The notes under the pieces: generated by a model
The model's database searches: none
What the model saw: the letters and a program-made list of their open reading frames with translations, nothing else
Told to the model about the DNA's origin: nothing
Shown: positions 1-8,285 of the stretch, one piece after another
Position numbering within the stretch: position 1 is the first letter of the stretch
Layout: each line of letters starts with the position of its first letter
Source: an uncultured Phaeodactylibacter sp.
Lineage (GTDB): Bacteria; Bacteroidota; Bacteroidia; Chitinophagales; Saprospiraceae
NCBI GenBank assembly: GCA_913057245.1
Contig: CAJXNH010000034.1
Span: 1-38,053 of the forward strand
Direction of reading: 5' to 3'
Length of the DNA stretch: 38,053 bases
Position numbers and translations under genes: made by a program

Positions 1-28
1 CGCTTTCGGAGCTCCGCGTATGCACGTG

Positions 29-47
29 GCGCGCAGCGGGTGCGCGC
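29..47. other. GC-rich 7-bp hairpin at the window edge
   Basis: GCGCGCA and TGCGCGC pair across a 5-base loop, in a GC-rich stretch that stops abruptly at about base 53 and is followed by AT-rich sequence. It may be the end or terminator of a gene to the left of the window. Bases 54-218 show no gene and no convincing TAnnTTTG promoter. Confidence 0.3.
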
Positions 48-218
48 GCGTCTAAACTTTTAACTTTACTAAAATCTCTTTTGTATCGCAAAAAATCACG
101 AATCAATCCTGCTGAAATAAACAACAGCCTGCAAACTAGACCGGCAGAGCAATACGTTACGAAACAGGTGTTTCTGTGATTTCACAAAATTTGGTACATT
201 GCACAAAAAATTTGCAGC

Positions 219-1208
219 ATGAAGCCCCTTTTTCCAATTGCAATTTTGTTTGTCGCCCTGCTGTCTGGCTGTGTGACCAAGAAAGAGTATCAGGAGATGG
301 AAGAGCTCAAAGCCTTCTATGAGCAGGAAGCCCAGTCTACGGATTCGCTCCAAAATGAGTACAATAAACTCGCTGAAGAAGCCCGGCAGCTGGAAATTGA
401 AGTCCGCAATACCCGCCTTGAGCTGGAAGAGTACGTTGTGGCCAATAAAAGCCTCAACCGCAGCTATCAGGACCTGCTCCAGCGTATGGACCGCATCCTT
501 GAAGAGCGAAATGAACTGGATGAGACGGCTTCCTACGAAAAGGTAGCCCTACAGCGGCAGCTCACCCAACAGCAGCAAAACCTGGACCGGGACAGAGAAC
601 GCCTCGAAGGGCTGGAATACGAGCTTTACCAGAAAGCCAACCGCCTGAATACCATGGAATACGACTACACCGCGATGAAGGGCACACTGCAGGACCGGAA
701 TATCCGCATTCAGGAGCTGGAAGACATGCTCAACCTCAAGGAAGACAATATGCAAGGCGTACGAGCCAGCCTGGATGACCTCGTTCAGCAGTTCTCCTCC
801 CGCGGGCTTAGCGTGGAAGACCGGGGCGGCAAGCTTTATGTATCCCTTAGCGCTGAGCTGCTCTTCCCCAGTGGCAGTACCCGCATTGACCCTTCGGGTA
901 AGGAAGCCTTGCGCCAACTGGCCGGTGCGCTGAAGAACAACCCGGATATCGACATCCTAGTGGAAGGGCATACTGATTCAGACGGCAGTGAACTGGCGAA
1001 CTGGAACCTCAGCGTGGACCGGGCTGTTGCCGTTACCCAAATACTGACGCAGTTTGGAGTGTCCCCACAGCGGCTGACGGCTGCCGGCCGGGGCGAAAAT
1101 ATGCCGGTCGCCACCAATAAGACTGCTGCCGGTAAAGCACAAAACCGCCGTACGGAAATCGTCATTTCGCCAAAGCTTGACGAGGTGTACGAACTGCTGA
1201 GCAATTAA
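219..1208 (+). CDS. OmpA-family lipoprotein with coiled-coil N-terminal half
   Basis: Predicted outer-membrane lipoprotein that tethers the envelope to peptidoglycan. The signal peptide ends in the lipobox LLSGC, giving lipidation at Cys18. Residues about 25-190 are rich in E, Q, L and R with heptad character, so a long coiled coil is likely. The C-terminal 120 residues are an OmpA/MotB domain: LLFPSGSTRID, then EGHTDSDG with the peptidoglycan-contacting Asp, then NLSVDRA and GRGENMPVA, ending with NRRTEIVI where the Arg is the usual diaminopimelate contact. The start is the ATG directly before the signal peptide. The next gene begins 4 bases after the stop, so the two may be co-transcribed. 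The family is clear; the specific role is not. Confidence 0.9.
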   Translation: MKPLFPIAILFVALLSGCVTKKEYQEMEELKAFYEQEAQSTDSLQNEYNKLAEEARQLEIEVRNTRLELEEYVVANKSLNRSYQDLLQRMDRILEERNELDETASYEKVALQRQLTQQQQNLDRDRERLEGLEYELYQKANRLNTMEYDYTAMKGTLQDRNIRIQELEDMLNLKEDNMQGVRASLDDLVQQFSSRGLSVEDRGGKLYVSLSAELLFPSGSTRIDPSGKEALRQLAGALKNNPDIDILVEGHTDSDGSELANWNLSVDRAVAVTQILTQFGVSPQRLTAAGRGENMPVATNKTAAGKAQNRRTEIVISPKLDEVYELLSN

Positions 1209-1212
1209 AAAT

Positions 1213-2382
1213 ATGCTTCCTGCCACTGCGCGTTTTCTACTGATTTACACTCTATTGAGCAGCGTGGTTGCGCTAGCTCAAGCCCAGCCACGCTGTGCGC
1301 TGAATAGCCACAACAGCCCGGTGAGAAATAACGGAGCCATCGTGCCAATCCGGGAGCCTGTCGTCATCCCCGTAGCGGTGCACGTGGTCTGGCATACCGC
1401 CGAAGAAAACATCTCCGATGAACAGATCGAGTCTCAGATTGAAGTCCTGAATCAGGACTTCCGCCGCCTGAATGTGGAAGTCCCATTTGTCCACCCCCTC
1501 TTTGATGAGCTGATTAGTGACCTGGAACTTGAGTTTTGCCTTGTTGCCATCACCCGCACTTCCACACCGGTGGCGGGCATCACCAATACCTTTTCCAACG
1601 GCAAGCGTCGCCTTTGCTACACAGACCTGGGCGGCAGAGACGGCTTGGACCCCAATCGGTACCTGAACATTTGGGTGGCTGGCCGGAACGATGGCGCACT
1701 AGGCTCCGCCACTTTCCCAGAAGAGGGACAGGAAACGCCCACTGAGGATGGGCTCTACATTCGGCCTGATGCCTTTGGCACGACCGGCACTGTAAGCCCC
1801 CCTTTTCACCTAGGGCGGACCTGTACGCATGAGCTCGGCCACTACTTCAATCTGCAGCACCTCTGGGGCCCCAATGCAGACAATTTCAACTGCGATCAGG
1901 ACGATGGCATTGACGACACCCCGCTTCAGGCCGATACCTACCAAGGCACCTGCCCTACCCTGCCCCCGTTTTCCTGTGGCTCGCCGGATATGTTTATGAA
2001 CTTCATGAATTTTACGCAAGATGCCTGCATGGCCCTGTTTACACCTGGCCAAAAAGCACGCGTGCTGAGCACACTGCAGTCCTACCGGCCCGGACTGCTA
2101 CAATCTTCCTGCACGCCTGTTTCTACCAAAACACCGGATGTCTTTACACCTGAGGTGTTCATCATTGGGAACCCGGCCAGCGATCATCTCCGGATCCGCC
2201 TGCCCGGAAATGAACCGGCACAGTTTGCAATTTTTGACCTTGCCGGCCGTTTAGTACAGCAGGTTGAAGCCGCAGGTCCCGAAGCGGAGCTCAGTGTGGC
2301 GGGCTTTCATACCGGAAATTATTATATAAAAATCCGGTATGGGAATAAAATGCACGTCAAAAAGCTTATTATTGCCCGGTGA
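1213..2382 (+). CDS. Secreted M43 (cytophagalysin/pappalysin-type) zinc metalloprotease with T9SS sorting domain
   Basis: Predicted extracellular zinc endopeptidase of 389 residues. An N-terminal signal peptide ends near ALAQAQ (residues 20-25). The extended zinc site HELGHYFNLQH supplies His206, Glu207, His210 and His216, typical of metzincins of family M43. The Met-turn region follows at FMNFMNFTQDACMALFTPGQ (about 261-280), which is characteristic of the cytophagalysin branch, with several Cys residues that could form disulfides. The last ~75 residues (from GNPASDHLRIRL to the terminal KKLIIAR) fit a type-A T9SS C-terminal domain, so export through the outer membrane and surface attachment or release are expected. 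It starts 4 bases after the OmpA gene. The substrate cannot be read from sequence. Confidence 0.92.
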   Translation: MLPATARFLLIYTLLSSVVALAQAQPRCALNSHNSPVRNNGAIVPIREPVVIPVAVHVVWHTAEENISDEQIESQIEVLNQDFRRLNVEVPFVHPLFDELISDLELEFCLVAITRTSTPVAGITNTFSNGKRRLCYTDLGGRDGLDPNRYLNIWVAGRNDGALGSATFPEEGQETPTEDGLYIRPDAFGTTGTVSPPFHLGRTCTHELGHYFNLQHLWGPNADNFNCDQDDGIDDTPLQADTYQGTCPTLPPFSCGSPDMFMNFMNFTQDACMALFTPGQKARVLSTLQSYRPGLLQSSCTPVSTKTPDVFTPEVFIIGNPASDHLRIRLPGNEPAQFAIFDLAGRLVQQVEAAGPEAELSVAGFHTGNYYIKIRYGNKMHVKKLIIAR

Positions 2383-2591
2383 GAACGATGGCAGTGGCCA
2401 GTAGCTGTAACCAACCAGAATTGTTGTATTATGGCAATAAAACCGTGTGACTGTACCGGTGCAGAAAGCAGCAAAGGCTTCCCGACAGGGTCTGTGCCGG
2501 CCCAAATCACCGGTTTCAATCCACCAGCGCAACCCGCCAAACGGTGCTGTGCTGCCATTATCCACTGCTTAAACCAAACCTTCGTTTCCTG

Positions 2592-3446
2592 ATGAGTATC
2601 AATCCTCTCGTTCCCCCCAGGAATCTGGGCTTCCTGCTTTTTTTCGGTACGGTCCTGACTTTGCTCCACAGCTGCGGCTCTCCGGCATCGGCTTCACTGA
2701 GTAAACTCGACCCCCTCATTGAAATGAGCAAAGGGCCCTGCTACGGGCGTTGTCCTGTATTCACCCTGACCATATACGAAAACGGCATTGCCAGCTATAA
2801 GGGAGAGCGCTATACTGATCGGCTTGGCACCTTCGTCAGAAAACTGGAAAAACCTGAAATGGAACGCATCCTGGGCGAATTTGACCGGGCCAACTTCTGG
2901 CAGTTCCGCGACAGCTACCGGGGGCGCATCCCGGATATGCAGAGCGTCACCATCTCCTACCATCAGAATGGCAAAAAGAAAACGGTGACCGGAAAGGAAA
3001 TACGGCCCAATGCGGTCAAATGGCTGGAGTCTCAGCTAGACCAAATTGCCCAAAGAGACGGCTGGATTCTTAAAGAAGCGCCGGAAGAACAAGTGCCGGA
3101 CTTCCTCATCCCTGATCAACTGCTGGTCGAACTGGGCGAAGAGACGGACCCGGAAGAATGGGCGAAAAAATACGCACAGACCGACATGACCTTCCTGCGG
3201 TCCCTCAACGATACAGGGTACTGGATTTTCTCCTACGATGATGAGACCATCACGCCGGATCAGATGCTGGAACAGGTGCGTAATGACGAGGAGGTCATTA
3301 GTGCAGAGTTCAATAAAAAAATCTACGACAACCTGGAAGAGGGGTCGGAGGAAAGCGCCACCACTAAAGGGGCGGCTCCCGCTTCCGATACAGGCACCCA
3401 AAGCAAGGGAAAATCCAATACCTCTAAATCCGGCAAGCAGCAGTAA
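2592..3446 (+). CDS. DUF6438 lipoprotein with a subtilase-propeptide-like second half
   Basis: Predicted lipoprotein of unknown function. An in-frame ATG at 2544 exists, but the ATG at 2592 sits directly before a signal peptide with lipobox LLHSC (Cys28) and is preferred. Residues about 35-145 match DUF6438, with the signature KGPCYGRCPVFTLTIYENG and GERYTDRLGTF. A second module follows (about 170-270): PDFLIPDQLLVELGEETDPE, then a WIFSYD strand, a helix and EVISAEFNKKI. This has the layout of the I9/fervidolysin-type propeptides of subtilases, although no protease is attached. The C-terminal ~45 residues are a Ser/Thr/Gly/Lys-rich tail, probably disordered. The gene faces a convergent glycosyltransferase gene 32 bases away. 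Confidence 0.75.
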   Translation: MSINPLVPPRNLGFLLFFGTVLTLLHSCGSPASASLSKLDPLIEMSKGPCYGRCPVFTLTIYENGIASYKGERYTDRLGTFVRKLEKPEMERILGEFDRANFWQFRDSYRGRIPDMQSVTISYHQNGKKKTVTGKEIRPNAVKWLESQLDQIAQRDGWILKEAPEEQVPDFLIPDQLLVELGEETDPEEWAKKYAQTDMTFLRSLNDTGYWIFSYDDETITPDQMLEQVRNDEEVISAEFNKKIYDNLEEGSEESATTKGAAPASDTGTQSKGKSNTSKSGKQQ

Positions 3447-3478
3447 GCTTGATGCGTCGTCGGGCCTGACAATAATAA

Positions 3479-4378
3479 TTAATTGCACAAACGTTGAAGC
3501 AGCACCCCTAGCTTGTAAAGGTCGAAAGCCCGCAGGTTGGGGGTGTTGGCGTTTAAAAGGTGTTGTTTGAGCAGGGGCAGGACCTGATTCAGCACATAGC
3601 GGGCCGGGCGGATAGCTCTCCAGGCATCAAGGCGCTCAAAGGCGCGGAGCAGGCGGGTCTCCCTCAGGCTGCCTTCCTGATACAGAAATGCCAGGTTCTC
3701 AATGGCCAGTTCGGATTTGCGCAGAAATGTCTCTGCCGGCTCCAGCCCGGCGTGGATCAGCGGGTTATCGAGGTGCAAAATGGGAATGCCCCGCCGCTGC
3801 AGCTCCAGGCCAAAGAGCGTATCCTCATGCCCGTACTGCAACAGGCGCTCATCGAACTGTATCGGGGCAAACAAGGCTTTGGGAATGAGAAAATTATTGG
3901 TCATGAAGCTATGGTAGGGCTGTTTTTGCCGCGTTTCTGCGCGCTGCACCTCCCGCGACCTGCCATAGTGCCAGTGGAATTTAAGCTCGGACACCTCCGG
4001 AGGATCTGGCTGGTAAATCCGCCCCCCGTAGAGCAAACGGTCAGGGGCACAGTGCAAACGGTACTGCTCCAGGTAATCCGCCCGGGCGACCTCTGAATCG
4101 CCATCCATAAACAACAAATAGTCGTACCGCGCCGCTTCCGCCAGCCGGTTTCGGATTCGGGAGCGCCCCAGGTTTTCAGGCATCAGCCGATAGATGACGC
4201 CCGGCAACTGCCCAAGGGGAGCATTTATATTTTGAAATTCAGGCAGGGAGGCATCGTCCCAGCAAAGGATTTCCACGGCCCATTCCAAAGCATCAGCCTG
4301 TTGGCGCAAAGCCTCCACCAACGGCCGCACATCACAGTTATAAACAGGAATCAGTATAGAAAGCCCGGAAGCTGCCAT
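3479..4378 (-). CDS. Family 2 (GT-A) glycosyltransferase
   Basis: Predicted cytoplasmic inverting glycosyltransferase of 299 residues that would move a sugar from a nucleotide-sugar donor. The GT2 fold starts at once: LSILIPVYNC (about 6-15), the acidic WDDAS donor-binding element, then YDYLLFMDGDSEV with the metal-binding DxD-like triad. HEDTLFGLELQRRG in the second half is the usual acceptor-side ED motif of GT2 enzymes. No membrane segment is evident. The ATG at 4378 directly precedes the first strand of the fold. It is a single gene between two convergent or divergent neighbours, so context gives no acceptor. Family assignment is firm; substrate unknown. Confidence 0.88.
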   Translation of the reverse strand: MAASGLSILIPVYNCDVRPLVEALRQQADALEWAVEILCWDDASLPEFQNINAPLGQLPGVIYRLMPENLGRSRIRNRLAEAARYDYLLFMDGDSEVARADYLEQYRLHCAPDRLLYGGRIYQPDPPEVSELKFHWHYGRSREVQRAETRQKQPYHSFMTNNFLIPKALFAPIQFDERLLQYGHEDTLFGLELQRRGIPILHLDNPLIHAGLEPAETFLRKSELAIENLAFLYQEGSLRETRLLRAFERLDAWRAIRPARYVLNQVLPLLKQHLLNANTPNLRAFDLYKLGVLLQRLCN

Positions 4379-4504
4379 ATTAACATTGAGTTATGGTCGC
4401 TCAAACTTAGGGATTTTTTAAACCTTCCCGTTTCACCGGATCGCCATAATATTTTTTAACTTTATACAGAAGCCTAACCCTATCACTACAATCCGGTACC
4501 CGCA

Positions 4505-6361
4505 ATGAGAAAACGATTGCTCGCCATAATACTATGCTGCGGCCTGATCAGCGGCCTGAGTGCCCAGGACTTTATCCTGCAAGGCTGCTATTGGAGCTGC
4601 CCAGAAGATGCGCCCGGCAGCCTGCCTGACAGTGCCACCCTTCGTTTTTGGGTAGACCACCTGACGGAGCAATCCCCGGAATTTACCCATGCCGGCTTTA
4701 CCGCCATCTGGCTGCCTAACCTCACGGCACAGGCACCACCGCAGGTCCGCACCCTCATTCAGCGCCTCGAAGCACAAGGCCTGACCGTCATTGCAGAAAT
4801 CGACCTGAGCCAGGACTCCCTTGGCTCGATGGCGGAACAGGGCATAGCGCTCCGGGAAGCGCTGGGTGTGGAAGCCTTTAGCATTACTGACCTCCCGCTT
4901 TCGCCCGCCGAAGCGTTTGCTGCTGATTTCAAAACACTTCACGCTGCCGGGGTTGCTCCGAAATTTGCTATTCGGGGTGTACCGGACTTTGACCGAAGAA
5001 AAGGACAGGTAAAGTGGATGCGTAACGCCCTCAAAGCACTGGATCAGGATGCGGGGCCTAAGCCACGTATTTACGATTACCAATTGCGGGAAGCTCTCCG
5101 GCGGGCTTGTTCAGATTCCACCTACGATGTCCGGAAAATCTATCAGGCCAGCATACGGGATGCTTCTGCGCTGTCGGGGTACAATATCGTGACCATGGCC
5201 AACCATCCTGCCTATAAAAACCAAAATGCAACGCCAAACGACTACGATGATCCCATTTCCAGCCCTTTGCTGGCCTACGCTTATTTGCTGACCAATAACC
5301 AACTCGGGCTGCCTACTGTTTTTTACGGTGATTACTTCGGTGGAGAATCAGAGCTGGCAGAATATGCAGACAAAAAACCCTTGCGGGCTCACATCGACCA
5401 ACTGCTGGCTATCCACCGGCAGTTCATCTTCAACTCTACTATGGTGGAATACCTGAATGCTGCAGGCAGTGAAAAGCGCTCGGCTTACGACAGCGGGGAC
5501 TCCACCCGGGCATTGGTTTTCCAGTTGGAAGGCAATCACACGCCCGCCGGGCTGAAGAGCAGCACGCAGGGCCCACGGGATGTGCTGGTGGCTATCAACT
5601 TCGGAAGGGACACGCTGTCGCTAAAGCAGGAGCTCAACATCTCAAACATCAAACCCGGCGATTACTTCACGGATGTCACCGACCATGCCCTTACGCCGAA
5701 GGCAACGCTAGTCCGTTTTGATTCTCTGGATGCCTCCCCCTCGGCAGTAGCGCTGAAGGTACCACCCCGGTCTTATGCCATATGGATACAGGGCAGGGCT
5801 CAGAAAATAAAGCCCAGCCGCATTCAGCTGAGTGCCCACCCCTATCCAGACTATATTGAACTAAACTGGGAGGTTGCGTACGAACGTAAGGTACTGGGGT
5901 ACCAAATCGAGCGCTCTGTCAATGGTGGCCCCTATGAAGCCATAGGGCAACTCCCGCCCCTTTCCAACAAAAACGAGCCAGCTTCTTTTCTGTTCCTCGA
6001 TAAGGATATCTTCCCGGAAGAGGACCTGCATTACCGCATAAAACTGATGGATCAGGATGGGAAGCACGAATTCAGCCCGGTGGCTCAAACCCGGCCTGCA
6101 CAGCGCGACCTGAAATTTGAATTAATTAAAGCCCCGGAACAACATACCTGCGCCTTCAAAATGAGGAGTAACTATAATGGGCTGGGGGCACTTATCATTT
6201 ATAATGCGGGAGGTACGGCTGTTTTTGAACAGCCACAGACCATAAAAAAAGGGGAAAACGTGACCCGGGTAGATTTATCGAAACTTGACAAAGGCATTTA
6301 CTACATCCGCTTCCGGGCAGAAGAAGGGGAGCTTTGGAGTACAAAGGTGGTACGGCTATAG
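4505..6361 (+). CDS. Secreted alpha-amylase-like (GH13) pseudoenzyme with C-terminal T9SS-type domain
   Basis: A signal peptide (residues 1-20, ending LSAQ) is followed by a compact GH13_5-like barrel: QGCYWSCPED, the AGFTAIWLPNLT strand, PRIYDYQLREALRRACSD and a PTVFYGDYFGG strand. The three catalytic positions are lost. The nucleophile segment (GFRLDAVKH in amylases) reads AFSITDLPL, placing Thr128 at the Asp. The acid/base segment (AVGEYW) reads AIRGVP, with Gly158 for Glu. The transition-state segment (DNHDT) reads ANHPAY, with Pro235 for Asp. The B domain is also absent. After a beta-sandwich domain come a fibronectin-III-like region (about 445-545) and a T9SS-like end. It is probably a non-catalytic carbohydrate-binding surface protein. 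TAACTTTA at 4457-4464 is a near-match to the -7 promoter element. The stop overlaps the convergent rimM by 6 bases. Confidence 0.8.
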   Translation: MRKRLLAIILCCGLISGLSAQDFILQGCYWSCPEDAPGSLPDSATLRFWVDHLTEQSPEFTHAGFTAIWLPNLTAQAPPQVRTLIQRLEAQGLTVIAEIDLSQDSLGSMAEQGIALREALGVEAFSITDLPLSPAEAFAADFKTLHAAGVAPKFAIRGVPDFDRRKGQVKWMRNALKALDQDAGPKPRIYDYQLREALRRACSDSTYDVRKIYQASIRDASALSGYNIVTMANHPAYKNQNATPNDYDDPISSPLLAYAYLLTNNQLGLPTVFYGDYFGGESELAEYADKKPLRAHIDQLLAIHRQFIFNSTMVEYLNAAGSEKRSAYDSGDSTRALVFQLEGNHTPAGLKSSTQGPRDVLVAINFGRDTLSLKQELNISNIKPGDYFTDVTDHALTPKATLVRFDSLDASPSAVALKVPPRSYAIWIQGRAQKIKPSRIQLSAHPYPDYIELNWEVAYERKVLGYQIERSVNGGPYEAIGQLPPLSNKNEPASFLFLDKDIFPEEDLHYRIKLMDQDGKHEFSPVAQTRPAQRDLKFELIKAPEQHTCAFKMRSNYNGLGALIIYNAGGTAVFEQPQTIKKGENVTRVDLSKLDKGIYYIRFRAEEGELWSTKVVRL

Positions 6362-6868
6362 GTCTAGCAGCCCTTCAGGCAATTGCATTTCCACCCGTTC
6401 TGCTTCAGGGTCAATTGATTGAAGGAAGGTTTCATTCAATGGAATCAGGACTTCCCGCTCCTGGTAGCTGACCAGTGCCAGAATTTGCTCCGGATAGGCT
6501 TCCACCGATAGGATGGGGCCGATTTCGCCCTCTGTTTCCGTCACCACGGTAAAGCCCTCCAGCAGGCGAAAGTCCTCAATGCCCAGCTCCTCTGCCTCCA
6601 CCTCCTCAGCGGGCAACAGAATATCTAAGCCCGTTAATGCTTTGGCGGCTTCTTTGGTGTCTACATCTTCCAGCTTAATGACCAGCGGGCTTTCCAGAAG
6701 GACGCCTTCGTTAAAGTACGGCACCGGGCTACCGGCAACCGGAGCAAACAGCACTTCTGCTTCCAGGGCTGCATCAAGAAAAGCATCCTCTATTAAAATG
6801 CGGATGCCCCCGTTTAGCCCATGCGTTTTACCAAACCGTCCAACCTTGGTATAGGATTCTTTTGCCAT
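6356..6868 (-). CDS. rimM: Ribosome maturation factor RimM
   Basis: RimM assists maturation of the 3' domain of 16S rRNA in the 30S subunit and binds ribosomal protein S19. The N-terminal beta-barrel domain carries the family signature VGRFGKTHGLNGGIRI, and the PRC-barrel-like C-terminal domain contains FRLLEGFTVV, GEIGPI, VLIPLNE and the terminal LPEGLLDL, all standard RimM elements. The ATG at 6868 gives the usual MAKESYTKVGRFGKTHG start; an upstream in-frame ATG at 6904 would add twelve residues with no homology. It lies 36 bases downstream of mnmA on the same strand, probably in one operon. Length (170 residues) is normal. Confidence 0.95.
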   Translation of the reverse strand: MAKESYTKVGRFGKTHGLNGGIRILIEDAFLDAALEAEVLFAPVAGSPVPYFNEGVLLESPLVIKLEDVDTKEAAKALTGLDILLPAEEVEAEELGIEDFRLLEGFTVVTETEGEIGPILSVEAYPEQILALVSYQEREVLIPLNETFLQSIDPEAERVEMQLPEGLLDL

Positions 6869-6904
6869 AGTTTTATTTACGCGGCTCTGAGAACCGCTAC
6901 CCAA

Positions 6905-8020
6905 TTAGTTCTGCCGCCCCTCATCCAAAAAGCTGCCGTGAATAATACCACCGCCCAGCACATCATCTCCTTCGTAAAACACAGCTGACTGACCGGGGGC
7001 CACGCCCTTCACATTCGCGTAAAAGTCAACATGGATATTTTCGCCCATATTGCTTAACTGGCTCAGCGTGCCCTGATCGTTATAGCGGATCATGGTAACG
7101 ACCTCCGTGCCATCGGGGATTTGGTCGTACTTCATCCGGTTGACCTTGCCGACCATCATACCATTACGGACAAGTTCCTCCTGCCGGCCCAGCACAACGG
7201 TATTCGTGTCCGGGCGGATTTCCGTCACATACATCGGCTCCCCAAATGCCACGCCCAGCCCCTTGCGCTGACCGATGGTGTAGAAGGGATAGCCTTTATG
7301 GGTGCCAATTACATCCCCTGCGGTATTGACAAACTGCCCGCCGTCTACCCGCGCCTCAAGCCCATCGACCCGGCGCTTGAGGAAACCCCGGTAGTCGTTA
7401 TCGGGCACAAAACAGATTTCATAACTTTCCGCCTTTTTGGACAAGGCTTCATATCCCCAGTCGGCAGCCATTTGACGGACTTCAGGTTTTGTGTAGGGGC
7501 CCAGCGGAAAACGGCTGCGCGCCATGCATTCCTGGCTTAGCCCCCAGAGGACGTAAGATTGGTCCTTATGCTCATCCACGGCCTTGCTTACGTAGTGCCG
7601 CCCGTTGAGCTCATTGAGTTGGGCGTAGTGCCCGGTAGCAATGAATTCGCAGTCCAGCGCATCCGCCCGCTTTAGCAAGGCACTCCATTTGATGTGGGTA
7701 TTGCAAAGGACGCAGGGATTGGGGGTACGCCCCGCCAGGTACTCGTCCACAAAATTGTCGATGACATAATCACCGAACTCATCGCGTATATCGATGATAA
7801 AGTGGTGGAAGCCGACTTTTACCGCCACCTCACGGGCATCGTTGATGGAGTCCAGGCTACAGCAGCCCGTCTCCTTGGAAGACCCTCCGGAATTGGCATA
7901 ATCCCAGGTTTTCATGGTGATCCCAACGACTTCATAGCCCATATCGTGCATCATCATAGCCGTGACTGTGCTGTCAATGCCGCCGCTCATGGCTACCAAT
8001 ACTCTTCCGTGCTTACTCAT
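6905..8020 (-). CDS. mnmA: tRNA-specific 2-thiouridylase MnmA
   Basis: MnmA adenylates and thiolates U34 of tRNA-Lys, -Glu and -Gln. The PP-loop motif AMSGGIDST (about 10-18 from the chosen start) binds ATP. The two catalytic cysteines are visible in NPCVLCNTHIKW and YEICFVPDNDYRGF. GHYAQL and SYVLWGLSQE are further family blocks, and the C-terminal beta-barrel follows. The start at 8020 (MSKHGRVLVAMSGG) is preferred over an in-frame ATG at 8080, because a good minus-strand promoter (-7 box at 8070-8077) would start transcription downstream of 8080. Residues and length are normal, so it should be active. It leads the mnmA-rimM pair. Confidence 0.96.
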   Translation of the reverse strand: MSKHGRVLVAMSGGIDSTVTAMMMHDMGYEVVGITMKTWDYANSGGSSKETGCCSLDSINDAREVAVKVGFHHFIIDIRDEFGDYVIDNFVDEYLAGRTPNPCVLCNTHIKWSALLKRADALDCEFIATGHYAQLNELNGRHYVSKAVDEHKDQSYVLWGLSQECMARSRFPLGPYTKPEVRQMAADWGYEALSKKAESYEICFVPDNDYRGFLKRRVDGLEARVDGGQFVNTAGDVIGTHKGYPFYTIGQRKGLGVAFGEPMYVTEIRPDTNTVVLGRQEELVRNGMMVGKVNRMKYDQIPDGTEVVTMIRYNDQGTLSQLSNMGENIHVDFYANVKGVAPGQSAVFYEGDDVLGGGIIHGSFLDEGRQN

Positions 8021-8069
8021 GAAAAGATTACAGTTTTGATTCTGGCCAATTGCCTTCAAAATCAACACA

Positions 8070-8103
8070 CAAAGGTACAAATTTGGACGCTGATTAGTTC
8101 AAA
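8070..8103 (-). promoter_or_regulatory. Bacteroidota-type promoter for mnmA-rimM
   Basis: On the minus strand TTTG (8103-8100) is followed after 22 bases by TACCTTTG (8077-8070), a perfect TAnnTTTG -7 box. Transcription would begin near 8063, leaving a leader of about 43 bases before the mnmA ATG at 8020. Confidence 0.65.
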
Positions 8104-8244
8104 CTGTGGATCGGAATGATGTCAGAAAACAAAGACCTCTTTGTCATCCGTGCTACCAGGGACTCAGCAGCTATTGTGAACAAGACGGGTTTTGTGCCGC
8201 GTACCTTTATACCCTTCAGAGATATAATGTTAGTATCTAAAATG

Positions 8245-8278
8245 TCTGCCGCCGCCATCCCGAAATGCCGGCGGCAGA
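8245..8278 (-). terminator. Hairpin just after the symporter stop
   Basis: TCTGCCGCCG and CGGCGGCAGA form a perfect 10-bp stem across a 14-base loop, 7 bases beyond the symporter stop codon. The T-run after it on the minus strand is weak (CATTTTAG), so it is a likely but not ideal terminator for that gene. The rest of the 8104-8240 gap shows no convincing gene. Confidence 0.55.
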
Positions 8279-8285
8279 TCACCAA

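Noticed and set aside
2322..2669. A 115-codon minus-strand reading frame between the M43 protease and the DUF6438 gene
   Set aside because: It overlaps the coding ends of both neighbours on the other strand and has no recognisable motif or promoter.
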